In this document: positions 1-8,163 of the stretch, piece after piece
Numbering within the stretch: the stretch's first letter is position 1
Layout: each line of letters starts with the position of its first letter
Origin: Nocardioides sp. dk884
Lineage (GTDB): Bacteria; Actinomycetota; Actinomycetes; Propionibacteriales; Nocardioidaceae
DNA: 64,000 bases
Reading direction: 5' to 3'
NCBI RefSeq assembly: GCF_009557055.1
Contig: NZ_CP045649.1
Coordinates: 868,001 to 932,000 of the forward strand
Notes under the pieces: model-generated
What the model was told of the DNA's origin: nothing
Databases searched by the model: none
What the model saw: the letters and a program-made list of their open reading frames with translations, nothing else
Position numbers and translations under genes: made by a program

Positions 1-1
1 G

Positions 2-1108
2 GCTCCCCAGCACGGCCGGATCGCCGAGGACGTACGCCGCGAGCTGCTCGCGGTCGTCGACAGCGGCGCGTTCGTGCTCGGCCCCCGGGTGGCGCGCTTC
101 GAGGACGCCTACGCCGCCTTCTGCGGGGTCGAGCACGTCGTGGGGGTCGGCAACGGCACCGACGCGCTGCACCTCGCGCTGCGGGCGGCCGGCGTCGGGG
201 CGGGCGATGAGGTGGTCGTCCCGGCCAACACCTTCGTGGCCACCGCCGAGGCCGTCGTGCTCGCCGGTGCCGAGCTGGTGCTGGTGGACTGCGACGAGGA
301 CCTGCTGATCGACGTGGACGCCGTCACCGCCCGCATCGGACCGCGCACCCGGGCCGTGGCCGGGGTGGACCTCTACGGCCAGGTCGCGCCGTTCGAGCGG
401 CTGCGCGAGGCGGTCGGCCCGGAGGTGGTGCTGCTCGAGGACGCCGCGCAGTCCCAGGGCGCGACCCGGTGGGGGAAGGCGGCGGGCTCGTGCGCCGACC
501 TCGCCGCGACCAGCTTCTATCCCGGCAAGAACCTCGGCGCCTTCGGCGATGCCGGCGCGGTCAGCACCGACGATCCGCTGATCGCGCATCGGCTGCGTCA
601 GCTGCGCAACCACGGGGGCGAGGCGCGCTACCAGCACGACCTGGTCGGCACGAACTCCCGGATGGACTCCCTGCAGGCAGCCGTGCTCGAGGTCAAGCTC
701 GAGCACCTCAAGGAGTGGAACGCCGAGCGCGCCGCCGCCGCGGCCCGCTACGCCGCGCTGCTCGCCGACGTCCCCGGCGTACGCCTGCCGCGCACGCTGC
801 CGGGCAACGAGCACGTGTGGCACCTCTACGTCGTGCGGGTCGCGCACCGCGACGCCGTGCAGCGCACCCTCGCCGAGCGAGGCATCGACACCGGGATCCA
901 CTACCCGACGCCTGTGCACCTGCTGCCGGCCTTCGCCTGGCTCGGGCAGGGGGTGGGCAGCTTCCCGGTGGCGGAGCGGGCCGCGGGAGAGATCCTCTCG
1001 CTGCCGATGTTCCCCGGCATCACCGCCGCCCAGCAGGAGCGGGTCGCCGAGGAGCTCGTGGACGCCGTGCGGCAGCACGACGCCGGGCGGCAGGGGGACG
1101 CGTCGTGA
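2..1108 (+). CDS. DegT/DnrJ/EryC1/StrS-family sugar aminotransferase (5' partial)
   Basis: PLP-dependent aminotransferase of the fold-type I family that makes amino sugars on nucleotide-sugar carriers. The reading frame is open from base 2, so the N-terminus lies outside the window; a GTG at 74 is internal. Visible marks are the GNGTDAL phosphate-binding loop, DLYGQ, EDAAQSQGA (cofactor Asp) and the Schiff-base lysine in SFYPGKNLGAFGD (AAG 527-529). The C-terminal NHG and MDSLQAAVL motifs are also intact. It overlaps the next gene by four bases, so it probably opens or continues the exopolysaccharide operon and supplies an amino-sugar building block. The exact sugar cannot be read from sequence. 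Confidence 0.9.
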   Translation, partial: APQHGRIAEDVRRELLAVVDSGAFVLGPRVARFEDAYAAFCGVEHVVGVGNGTDALHLALRAAGVGAGDEVVVPANTFVATAEAVVLAGAELVLVDCDEDLLIDVDAVTARIGPRTRAVAGVDLYGQVAPFERLREAVGPEVVLLEDAAQSQGATRWGKAAGSCADLAATSFYPGKNLGAFGDAGAVSTDDPLIAHRLRQLRNHGGEARYQHDLVGTNSRMDSLQAAVLEVKLEHLKEWNAERAAAAARYAALLADVPGVRLPRTLPGNEHVWHLYVVRVAHRDAVQRTLAERGIDTGIHYPTPVHLLPAFAWLGQGVGSFPVAERAAGEILSLPMFPGITAAQQERVAEELVDAVRQHDAGRQGDAS

Positions 1109-2424
1109 GGCGGGCGGACCGGGCGGCGCACCTGGTGCGGAGGCTGCGCGCGGAGGGTCCGCAGGACTCCGCCCGACGCGCGGCGCGGTGGCTGCACCAC
1201 CGGGTCGGCGCCGACGCGCTGGACTTCGGTCTGCGCGAGGACGAGATCGCCGACTCCACCCGGCTGGTGACCCCGACCGCCCGCTGCCGGGCCGACGACG
1301 GGCCGCTGACGGTCGGCTGGCTGTGCTCGCCCCCGGCCGCCGGGTCGGGCGGGCACACCACGATGTTCCGCATGGTGCGGGCCTTCGAGGCCGCCGGGCA
1401 CCGCTGCGTGCTGCTGCTCCACGACCGCCACGGCGGCCGGGTCGAGCAGCAGGCGCGCGTGATCCGGGAGGGGTGGCCCTGGGTGGGTGCGGAGGTCCGT
1501 TCCGTGGCCGACGGCCTCGGCGGGCTGGACGCGTGCGTGGCCACCGGCTGGGAGACCGCGCACGTGCTGGCCGCCCGCTGCCGCGAGCCGCTGCACCGCT
1601 TCTACTTCATCCAGGACTTCGAGCCGTTCTTCTACCCCCGCGGCTCCGAGCACGAGCTGGCGACCGACACCTACCGGTTCGGGTTCACCCACCTCGCGCT
1701 GGGCCACATGGTGCAGGACCGGCTGCTCACCGAGGTGGGCGTGGGCTCGCTCCGGGTGCCGTTCTCCTGCGACACGAGCACCTACTCCCTCACCCGGGAC
1801 TCCGGGCGCACCGGCGTGGTGCTCTACGCCAAGCCCGGGGTGCCTCGGCGCGGCTTCCGCCTCGCCGTGCTGGCGCTGCGCGAGTTCCACGCGCGCCACC
1901 CCGAGCAGGAGATCCACACCTACGGCGCGGTCGTGCCCGACCTCGGCGTACCCGCGACCCAGCACGGCGGCCTCACCCCGGCCGAGCTGGCAGCCCTCTA
2001 CAACCGATGCCTGGCCGGCCTGGCGCCGTCGTTCACCAACATCTCGCTGGTGGCCGAGGAGATGCTGGCCAGCGGCTGCGTCCCGGTCGTCAACGATGCG
2101 CCCGACGCCCGCGCCGACCTCGCCAGCCCGGCGGTGGCCTGGGCGGTGCCGACACCCGGCGGACTGGCCGACGCGCTGTCCCGGGTCGTCTCCGCGGCGG
2201 ACCCGGCCGCCCAGGCCCGGGCGGCGGCCGCGAGCGTACGACGCGACGACTGGGCCCTCACCGGGGCCGGCGTCGTGCGCGCGGTGGTCGACCAGGTGCG
2301 CGGCGTCACCGTGGCGGCGCCTGCGCCACCGACGGCCGGGACCCGCCCGGCCGACCTCGACCCGGCAGACCTCGACCCGGCGGCCGAGGCGAGCCGTGAG
2401 CTGATGCATGGGAAGGCGACCTGA
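1105..2424 (+). CDS. WsaF-like glycosyltransferase (GT4 type)
   Basis: Predicted 439-residue cytoplasmic glycosyltransferase. The GTG start overlaps the previous stop (GTGA), which settles the start against longer open frames. Near residues 76-84 is a GSGGHTTMFR stretch, as in the N-terminal fold of WsaF-type rhamnosyltransferases, followed by a central YFIQDFEPFFYP segment typical of that group. A C-terminal NISLVAEEMLASGCVPV stretch is the nucleotide-sugar binding half. The tail from about residue 405 is a low-complexity, Asp/Pro/Ala-rich extension containing a repeated ADLDP. It is followed at once by a Wzz-like gene, which fits capsular or exopolysaccharide chain assembly. The donor sugar is unknown. 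Confidence 0.75.
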   Translation: MRRADRAAHLVRRLRAEGPQDSARRAARWLHHRVGADALDFGLREDEIADSTRLVTPTARCRADDGPLTVGWLCSPPAAGSGGHTTMFRMVRAFEAAGHRCVLLLHDRHGGRVEQQARVIREGWPWVGAEVRSVADGLGGLDACVATGWETAHVLAARCREPLHRFYFIQDFEPFFYPRGSEHELATDTYRFGFTHLALGHMVQDRLLTEVGVGSLRVPFSCDTSTYSLTRDSGRTGVVLYAKPGVPRRGFRLAVLALREFHARHPEQEIHTYGAVVPDLGVPATQHGGLTPAELAALYNRCLAGLAPSFTNISLVAEEMLASGCVPVVNDAPDARADLASPAVAWAVPTPGGLADALSRVVSAADPAAQARAAAASVRRDDWALTGAGVVRAVVDQVRGVTVAAPAPPTAGTRPADLDPADLDPAAEASRELMHGKAT

Positions 2425-2425
2425 G

Positions 2426-3208
2426 ATGTCCGTAGTCAACCTCCTGAGCGCGCTGGCGCGCCGCTGGGTGGTGGTCCTGATCGGGGTGGGCCTCACCGCC
2501 GTCGGCTGCTACCAGGTGCTCCAGACGGTCGGCACCCAGCACCAGGCCTCCAGCCAGGTCGTGCTGCTGCTGCCGCCCGAGGCGAGCGGGCTGGCCACGC
2601 CCAGCAACCCGTTCCTCAACATGCAGAACGGCCAGGTGACCCTGGCCTCCATGCTGGCCGGGACCGTCTCGACCGCAGACGTGAACCGCCGGCTGGTCGA
2701 GGACGGCAACGACGCGGAGTACGACGTCGCGGTGGTGCCGGGCGCCGGCCCGATCCTGCAGGTCACCACCACGAGCACCGACCCCGCGGCGGCGCTCGCG
2801 ACCCGCAACGCGGTGATGAAGGAGATCGACACCCAGCTCGCCCGGCTGCAGAAGCAGGCCGACGTGCCCCCGCGGCAGCTGATCAGCGGGCAACGGGTCG
2901 CGGTGAGCGCCGACGCCGAGGTGCTCGGCGGCAGCCGGATCCGCGCCCTGGGTGCGACGGCGGCCGCGGGGCTGCTCGTGACGCTGCTGCTCGCCCTCGG
3001 GCTGGACCGGCTGCTCGGGTCGCGTGGGGGTCCCGCCCTGGGTGGCGCCCGCGCCGCACGTGAGGGCGGGCGCCCCACGGACTCCGCTGGGGACGACGCC
3101 GAGGCGGACGCGCCGGCCACGGAGCCCGTCCGGGCTGCCCCGTCGCGGGTGGGCGGCGCCGCCCGGGCGCGCAACGGGGGCGACCAACGGTCGCGACGGG
3201 TCGGCTGA
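2426..3208 (+). CDS. Wzz/YveK-like polysaccharide chain-length determinant
   Basis: Predicted 260-residue inner-membrane protein. The ATG at 2426 starts directly with the hydrophobic N-terminus, so it is preferred over an upstream in-frame GTG/ATG inside the previous gene. There are two membrane helices (about residues 13-33 and 170-192) around an extracytoplasmic domain of about 140 residues. This is the polysaccharide co-polymerase arrangement. The C-terminal 60 residues are an Arg/Ala/Gly-rich cytoplasmic tail with no Walker motifs, so a tyrosine kinase domain is absent. Next to a Wzy-like polymerase, it probably sets polymer length. Confidence 0.7.
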   Translation: MSVVNLLSALARRWVVVLIGVGLTAVGCYQVLQTVGTQHQASSQVVLLLPPEASGLATPSNPFLNMQNGQVTLASMLAGTVSTADVNRRLVEDGNDAEYDVAVVPGAGPILQVTTTSTDPAAALATRNAVMKEIDTQLARLQKQADVPPRQLISGQRVAVSADAEVLGGSRIRALGATAAAGLLVTLLLALGLDRLLGSRGGPALGGARAAREGGRPTDSAGDDAEADAPATEPVRAAPSRVGGAARARNGGDQRSRRVG

Positions 3209-3210
3209 GG

Positions 3211-4659
3211 ATGCTCGGAGGGGTCCTCGCACGGTTCAGGTCGCGGGTCGGTGAGGGGCGGGCGCCGCTGTTCGTGGCCCTCGCCTACGTCGTCCTGCTG
3301 CTGTGCGTGCCCTCCCAGCTCGTCCTCGGCCCGCTCGGCGCCGCCGGCTCCCCGGCCAGCCTCCTCGGCATCGGCGCCCTGGTGTGGTGGTGCGCGAGCA
3401 CGGTCGCCGGGCAGAACCCGACCCGCGGGCCCAGTGGCCTGCGGATCGCGGTGCTGGTCCTGGTGCTGTGCGTGCTGGCGGCGTACGCGAACGGCAACGC
3501 GGGCGGCTGGTACGCCCCGCTCACCGTGCGGCAGGAGACCGACGAGCTGTGGACCCTGGCGCCGCAGACGATCACGCACGTCGCCGGGATGATGATCAGC
3601 GCCGGCGACCGTGGCCTGCTCGCGTTCGCCGCGTGGATGGGGATCACCCTGGTGGTGGCGGACGGGATCGGCTCGTGGCGCGACCTGGAGCGGCTGGGTG
3701 CCTGGCTGACCTGGCTGGGGGCTGTCGTCGCGGCGGTCGGGCTGTGGCAGTTCGTCACCGGCTACAACCTGGCCGGCTCGATCTCGGTGCCCGGGCTGGT
3801 GGCCAACAGCGAGATCGGCGGGACCCAGACCCGGTCGATCTTCAACCGGGTCTCGGCCACCGCCGTCCACCCGATCGAGTTCGGCGTCGTGCTCGCCTGC
3901 CTGTTCCCGCTCGCGCTGCACCGCACGATCCACCAGTGGGGGCGTCCCCGCGCCTTCTGGTCCTCCGCCGTGCCCACGGTGCTGATCCTGGTGGGGGCCA
4001 ACCTCTCGATCTCGCGCTCCGCCGTCGTGGTGCTGATGGTCGGGCTGCTGGTGCTGTTCCTCGGCTGGCCGGCGCGCTGGCGGCTGCGGGCGCTGCTCCT
4101 CGCCCCGGTCGCGGTCGTCGCCCTGCGGGTGATGATCCCCGGCCTCGTCGGGACCCTGATCTCGCTGTTCACCAACCTCCTCGAGGATCCGAGCGTCACC
4201 GGGCGGACCACCGACTACGACGTCGTCCTGGACCTGTACAGCGACCACTGGCTGATCGGCCGCGGCCTGTTCACCTTCATCCCGCGCTACTACCGGATCT
4301 TGGACAACCAGTACCTGATGCTGCTCGTCGAGATCGGGATCCTCGGCCTGCTGGCGGTCCTGCTGTTCCTGGTCGTCGCCTTCCTCGACGGGATCGGTGC
4401 CCGGGTGGCGCGCGACCACCGCTCGCGGCACCTGGGCCTCGCCCTGGCGGCGTCAGTGGCCGGAGGCGCGGTCGGCATGTTCACCTTCGACGCCTGGGGG
4501 TTCCCGATGGCCGCGGGGGTGAGCTTCGTGGTGGCCGGGATGGCGGGTGCGGCCCGGCGCCTGGCCCGCGCCGACTCCGCAGCCTCGAGCGGCCCGGTGG
4601 AGGAGGCGCTGCCGGCGCCCCCGGCACCCGGACGGAGGCCGGCGGATGCGCGACGGTGA
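3211..4659 (+). CDS. O-antigen ligase/Wzy-like polysaccharide polymerase
   Basis: Predicted 482-residue polytopic membrane protein with about ten hydrophobic helices and a large extracytoplasmic loop in the second half (around residues 320-375, containing LIGRGLFTFIPRYY and DNQYL). That layout is typical of the O-antigen ligase/polymerase superfamily. Three bases separate it from the Wzz-like gene and it overlaps the next glycosyltransferase by 14 bases, so the three are likely co-translated. It probably joins lipid-linked repeat units outside the membrane. Ligase and polymerase roles cannot be told apart by sequence alone, but the Wzz neighbour favours polymerase. Confidence 0.7.
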   Translation: MLGGVLARFRSRVGEGRAPLFVALAYVVLLLCVPSQLVLGPLGAAGSPASLLGIGALVWWCASTVAGQNPTRGPSGLRIAVLVLVLCVLAAYANGNAGGWYAPLTVRQETDELWTLAPQTITHVAGMMISAGDRGLLAFAAWMGITLVVADGIGSWRDLERLGAWLTWLGAVVAAVGLWQFVTGYNLAGSISVPGLVANSEIGGTQTRSIFNRVSATAVHPIEFGVVLACLFPLALHRTIHQWGRPRAFWSSAVPTVLILVGANLSISRSAVVVLMVGLLVLFLGWPARWRLRALLLAPVAVVALRVMIPGLVGTLISLFTNLLEDPSVTGRTTDYDVVLDLYSDHWLIGRGLFTFIPRYYRILDNQYLMLLVEIGILGLLAVLLFLVVAFLDGIGARVARDHRSRHLGLALAASVAGGAVGMFTFDAWGFPMAAGVSFVVAGMAGAARRLARADSAASSGPVEEALPAPPAPGRRPADARR

Positions 4660-5569
4660 CGCGACGGTGCTGGTCACGGTCGTCACCTACAACAGCGCCG
4701 CGTTGCTGCCCGGGCTGCTGGAGAGCCTTCCCGCCGCGCTCCACCCGGTGCCGTGGCGCCTCGCCGTGGCCGACAACGACTCCCACGACGACAGCCTCAC
4801 GGTGCTGCGCGAGCTGGCGCCGGACGCGGTCGTGGTCGAGATGGGCCGCAACGCCGGCTACGCGGCCGGCATCAACGCCGCGGTCGCGGCCGGTGGGCCG
4901 CACACCGCCGTGCTGGTGCTCAACCCGGACGTGCGTCTGGACCCGGGCTGCGGGCCGGCCCTGCTCGCCGCGCTGCGCGAGCCCGGGGTCGGGGTCGCGG
5001 TCCCGCTGCTGCGCGACGCGAACGGCGAGCGGATCGACTCCCTGCGCCGGGAGCCCACGGTGCTGCGCACCTGGGCCGACGCGGTGATCGGTGCGGAGCG
5101 GGCCGGGCGGCTGGGTCGCCTCGGCGAGACCGTGACCGACGCCGCGCGCTACCGCGACGCCTGCGACACGGCGTGGGCGGAGGGCTCGGTGCAGCTGGTG
5201 GACGCGGCGTGCTGGGCACGGGTCGGGGGCTGGGACGAGTCGTTCTTCCTCTACTCCGAGGAGACCGACTTCCACCTGCGCGTGGGCGACGCCGGTCGGG
5301 CGGTCCGCTTCGTGCCCACCGCACGGGCCACCCACCTGGAGGGCGACTCGGGGGTCTCCCCGCGCCTGTGGCCGCTGCTCCTCGCCAACCGGGTGCGCCT
5401 GGCGCGACGCCGGGGCGGACGACGCGCCGCCTGCGCGGTCTGGGCCGCACTGGTGCTGCGCGAGACCAGCCGCGCCTGCCTCGGACGCCCCACCGCCCGC
5501 GCGGCGGTGCGGGTGCTGCTCAGCCCGCGGCTGCTGCGCAGGCCCGCCGGGCCGGACTGGGTGGCCTGA
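4646..5569 (+). CDS. GT2-family glycosyltransferase (rhamnosyltransferase-like)
   Basis: Predicted 307-residue family 2 glycosyltransferase. The ATG at 4646 follows a GGAGG-like Shine-Dalgarno sequence. Seen are the N-terminal VTVVTYNSAALLPG strand, a DNDSHDDS nucleotide-binding segment, NPDVRL near residue 92 as the metal-binding DxD equivalent, and a C-terminal GWDESFFLYSEETDFHLR block holding the catalytic acidic residues. This pattern resembles WbbL-type rhamnosyltransferases. It is the last gene of the first plus-strand polysaccharide operon; the next two genes face it. Confidence 0.8.
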   Translation: MRDGDATVLVTVVTYNSAALLPGLLESLPAALHPVPWRLAVADNDSHDDSLTVLRELAPDAVVVEMGRNAGYAAGINAAVAAGGPHTAVLVLNPDVRLDPGCGPALLAALREPGVGVAVPLLRDANGERIDSLRREPTVLRTWADAVIGAERAGRLGRLGETVTDAARYRDACDTAWAEGSVQLVDAACWARVGGWDESFFLYSEETDFHLRVGDAGRAVRFVPTARATHLEGDSGVSPRLWPLLLANRVRLARRRGGRRAACAVWAALVLRETSRACLGRPTARAAVRVLLSPRLLRRPAGPDWVA

Positions 5570-5579
5570 GCGGGTCCGC

Positions 5580-6245
5580 TCAGCGCAACCGCTTGACCAG
5601 GCCCACCAGCTCGCCGCGGGTGCGCGTGGGCAGGCCGGGTGTGCTCAGCACCTCGTGCGTCAGCCGCGCGGCGGTGTCGTGGTCGCGCACGCTGAACCGC
5701 GGTTGCAGCCAGGCGCCCGGACGCGCCCTGCGGCGGTCGCTGGTGTACACCGTGCGGTAGCCGAGACGGCGCAGCGTGGTGAGCAGGTGGCGGTCGTAGC
5801 GGCCCAGCGGCAGCGCCGCCTCGTCGACCGGTCGACCGACCAGCTCGGCGATCTCCTCGCGGGCGCCCTCCAGCTCCGCGGCCGCCGCCGCGGGGTCCAG
5901 CCCGCGCCACGGCCGGTGTGCGCGCCCGTGGGTGCCGATCCCCATGCCCCCGTCACGCAGCTCGAGCACCTGCTCGCGGCTGAGGCTGCCGGGCTCGTCG
6001 AGGCGCCCGCTCAGCACGAAGAACGTCGCGCTCAGGCCGCGCTCGAGCAGGGCCGGCAGGGCGGTCACCGCATCGGAGGCGTTGCCGTCGTCGAAGCTGA
6101 TCCGCACCCGTGGGTCGTCGGCGACGGCGTCCAGGATCGCGTGGAAGACGGTGGTGCGCACCCAGTAGCGCGCCTCGCCGATCTCGAGGTCGCGGGCCGG
6201 CGTACCGACTCCGTGGAAGCACAGGTTGATGCGCTGCTCGTCCAC
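5580..6245 (-). CDS. Polysaccharide deacetylase (NodB-like)
   Basis: Predicted 221-residue carbohydrate esterase family 4 protein with a GTG start. The metal-binding triad is readable: SFDDG supplies the Asp pair and THGRAHRPW the two histidines. Downstream PLGRYD resembles the later substrate motifs. No signal peptide or membrane anchor is visible, so it may act in the cytoplasm on a precursor. It lies three bases downstream of a glycosyltransferase on the same strand, and the two probably form an operon that modifies an N-acetylated sugar in the polymer. Confidence 0.8.
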   Translation of the reverse strand: MDEQRINLCFHGVGTPARDLEIGEARYWVRTTVFHAILDAVADDPRVRISFDDGNASDAVTALPALLERGLSATFFVLSGRLDEPGSLSREQVLELRDGGMGIGTHGRAHRPWRGLDPAAAAAELEGAREEIAELVGRPVDEAALPLGRYDRHLLTTLRRLGYRTVYTSDRRRARPGAWLQPRFSVRDHDTAARLTHEVLSTPGLPTRTRGELVGLVKRLR

Positions 6246-6248
6246 GGC

Positions 6249-7112
6249 TCAGCCCGCCCGCAGGGTGCGCGTCGACTCGTCGTGGCCCCAGGATGGTGCT
6301 GCCGCGTCGCGCTGGCGCCGGGCCTCGAGGGCGGCCTGAGCGGTGAGTGCGGCGTAGGCGAGCCCGGCGGGGGCCAGCCAGGGACGGGGGAGCACGACGT
6401 CGCGCAGCCAGGACCAGCGGTCGGCGCCACGGACCGTCCCCGCCGCGCCCGCGCCCCCACCCGCACGCAGCGCGGCGTTGCCGCGGCGTACCCGGGCCAG
6501 GCGCCGGCGCAGGTCGGCGGTGCGCCACGGGGTCTCGACGGTGGTGGTCACCTCGCGCACGAGCACGCGTTCCTCGGCGCCGAACAGCGAGTCCAGGAAC
6601 AGGTCGTCGGCCACCACGTCGGGGAACGTCGAGAAGCGTGCTCGGCCGGTCTCGGAGACCGCGACCATGCCGCGCCCGAACAGACCCTCCTCGAACGCCG
6701 GCAGCCGACGGTGGATCGCGGTGTAGCCGCGCACCGGCCAGGGCCGACCGCGGGTCTCCAGGTGCCGGCCCGGTACGGCGACCAGCGGGGCGCCCGGCCC
6801 CTCCAGCGCAGCACACAGGGCGCGCACCGCGGTGACCGGCACGGCGATGTCGGCGTCGAGGTAGACCCGGGGGAACCCGGTCGCGAGTCGGTCCGCGACG
6901 TTGAGCGCATGGGTCTTGCTCGCGCGGGCGACCTCGACCACCGTGACCCCGGGCCGTTGCTCGGCGACCTGCACCGTGCGGTCCCGGCAGCCGTTGGCGG
7001 CCACCACCACCTCCAGCTCGTCCGGGGCCGCGCCGGCCAGCAGGGTGTCGAGGGTGTGGCCGATGACGGCCTCCTCGTCGTGGGCCGCGATGACGACGCT
7101 CACAGCACTCAT
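6249..7112 (-). CDS. GT2-family glycosyltransferase
   Basis: Predicted 287-residue family 2 glycosyltransferase. The ATG at 7112 begins MSAVSVVIAAHDEE, the usual first strand, so upstream in-frame codons are not used. YLDADIAVP is the DxD-type metal site. The C-terminal third has a hydrophobic stretch (LPRPWLAPAGLAYAALTAQ) that may touch the membrane. It is paired with the deacetylase downstream and divergent from the GNAT-like gene, so the roughly 120 bases between them hold promoters for both directions. Confidence 0.8.
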   Translation of the reverse strand: MSAVSVVIAAHDEEAVIGHTLDTLLAGAAPDELEVVVAANGCRDRTVQVAEQRPGVTVVEVARASKTHALNVADRLATGFPRVYLDADIAVPVTAVRALCAALEGPGAPLVAVPGRHLETRGRPWPVRGYTAIHRRLPAFEEGLFGRGMVAVSETGRARFSTFPDVVADDLFLDSLFGAEERVLVREVTTTVETPWRTADLRRRLARVRRGNAALRAGGGAGAAGTVRGADRWSWLRDVVLPRPWLAPAGLAYAALTAQAALEARRQRDAAAPSWGHDESTRTLRAG

Positions 7113-7234
7113 GGGCCCCACCGTGGCGACCGGGCGTGGGCCTATCCGGGTGTCACGCGGTTGCCTCCCCACCATTGGGTACGCGTCGCGGCTTCGCCCG
7201 ATCGCTCCCCGGGGGCCTCCCTACGTTGATCGCC

Positions 7235-8137
7235 ATGCTGAAAGAGGGGCTGGAGGGGGCCCGCGACCGTGCCCGCAACGCCCGGGTGCGCGTCGAGCCC
7301 ATCCTCGACACCGACCTGCTCGAGGTCGGTGCGTTCCTGCACGCCCACCTCAACCCGCGGCTCAGCCCCCGCCAGTGGGCCGCGGCCGCCACCCCGACCT
7401 GGCCGGGCGAGGCGCCGAACCACGGCTTCGTGCTGCGCGCGGGCGAGGGGGCCGACGCCGAGGTGGTCGGGGTCCAGCTGGCCTTCTACGCCGAGCGCCG
7501 GATCGCCGGCGTCCCGGTGCGCTTCTGCAACCTCGCCGCGTGGTGCGTGCGCGAGGAGCACCGCAGCCACGGCCTGCGGCTGCTGCGCGCGGTGCTCGCC
7601 CAGCGCGGCCACGTGTTCACCGACCTCTCCCCGAGCGGGAGCGTCGTCGCCCTCGACGAGCGGCTCGGCTTCGAGCACCTCGACACCACCACGGCGCTCG
7701 TGGCCAACCTCCCCGGCGCGGGACGCGGCCGCGTCGTCACCGACCTCGACGAGATCGAGGCCCGTCTCGACGGTGAGCAGCGCACGATCCTGCGCGACCA
7801 CCGCGGCGCGGCCGCGGCCCGGCACGTGCTGCTTCGCGCCGGCGGCGAGCAGTGCTACGTGGTCTACCGCCGCGACCGGCGGCGCGGGCTGCGGCTGTTC
7901 GCCACGCTGCTGCACGTCGACGACCCGGCCGTGCTCGCCCGCCACCAGGGCGTGCTGCGCCGGCACCTGCTGAGCCGCGGCCTGCCCGTGACCCTGGCCG
8001 AGCTGCGCGTCGTCGGCTCCCGGCCGGCGGTCTCGGTGCCGCTGTCCCGGCCACGCCCGAAGATGTTCCGCGGCACCGGCGTCCCGGCGTCCGCGGTCGA
8101 CAGCCTGTACAGCGAGCTCGCGCTCGTCGCCTGGTGA
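7235..8137 (+). CDS. GNAT-like acyltransferase
   Basis: Predicted 300-residue protein. The ATG at 7235 is chosen because the upstream in-frame sequence is intergenic in character. The N-terminal 160 residues look like a GNAT fold: VRFCNLAAWCVREEHRSHGLRLLRAVLAQ covers the acetyl-CoA loop region, and a second half of similar size follows. It is the first gene of a plus-strand run with the acyl ligase, PLP decarboxylase, carrier protein and asparagine-synthase-like genes, 26 bases before the ligase. It probably transfers an acyl group to the product or to a sugar, but the substrate is not visible. Confidence 0.6.
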   Translation: MLKEGLEGARDRARNARVRVEPILDTDLLEVGAFLHAHLNPRLSPRQWAAAATPTWPGEAPNHGFVLRAGEGADAEVVGVQLAFYAERRIAGVPVRFCNLAAWCVREEHRSHGLRLLRAVLAQRGHVFTDLSPSGSVVALDERLGFEHLDTTTALVANLPGAGRGRVVTDLDEIEARLDGEQRTILRDHRGAAAARHVLLRAGGEQCYVVYRRDRRRGLRLFATLLHVDDPAVLARHQGVLRRHLLSRGLPVTLAELRVVGSRPAVSVPLSRPRPKMFRGTGVPASAVDSLYSELALVAW

Positions 8138-8163
8138 CGACGCGCGGCCAAGGGGGACCCTCG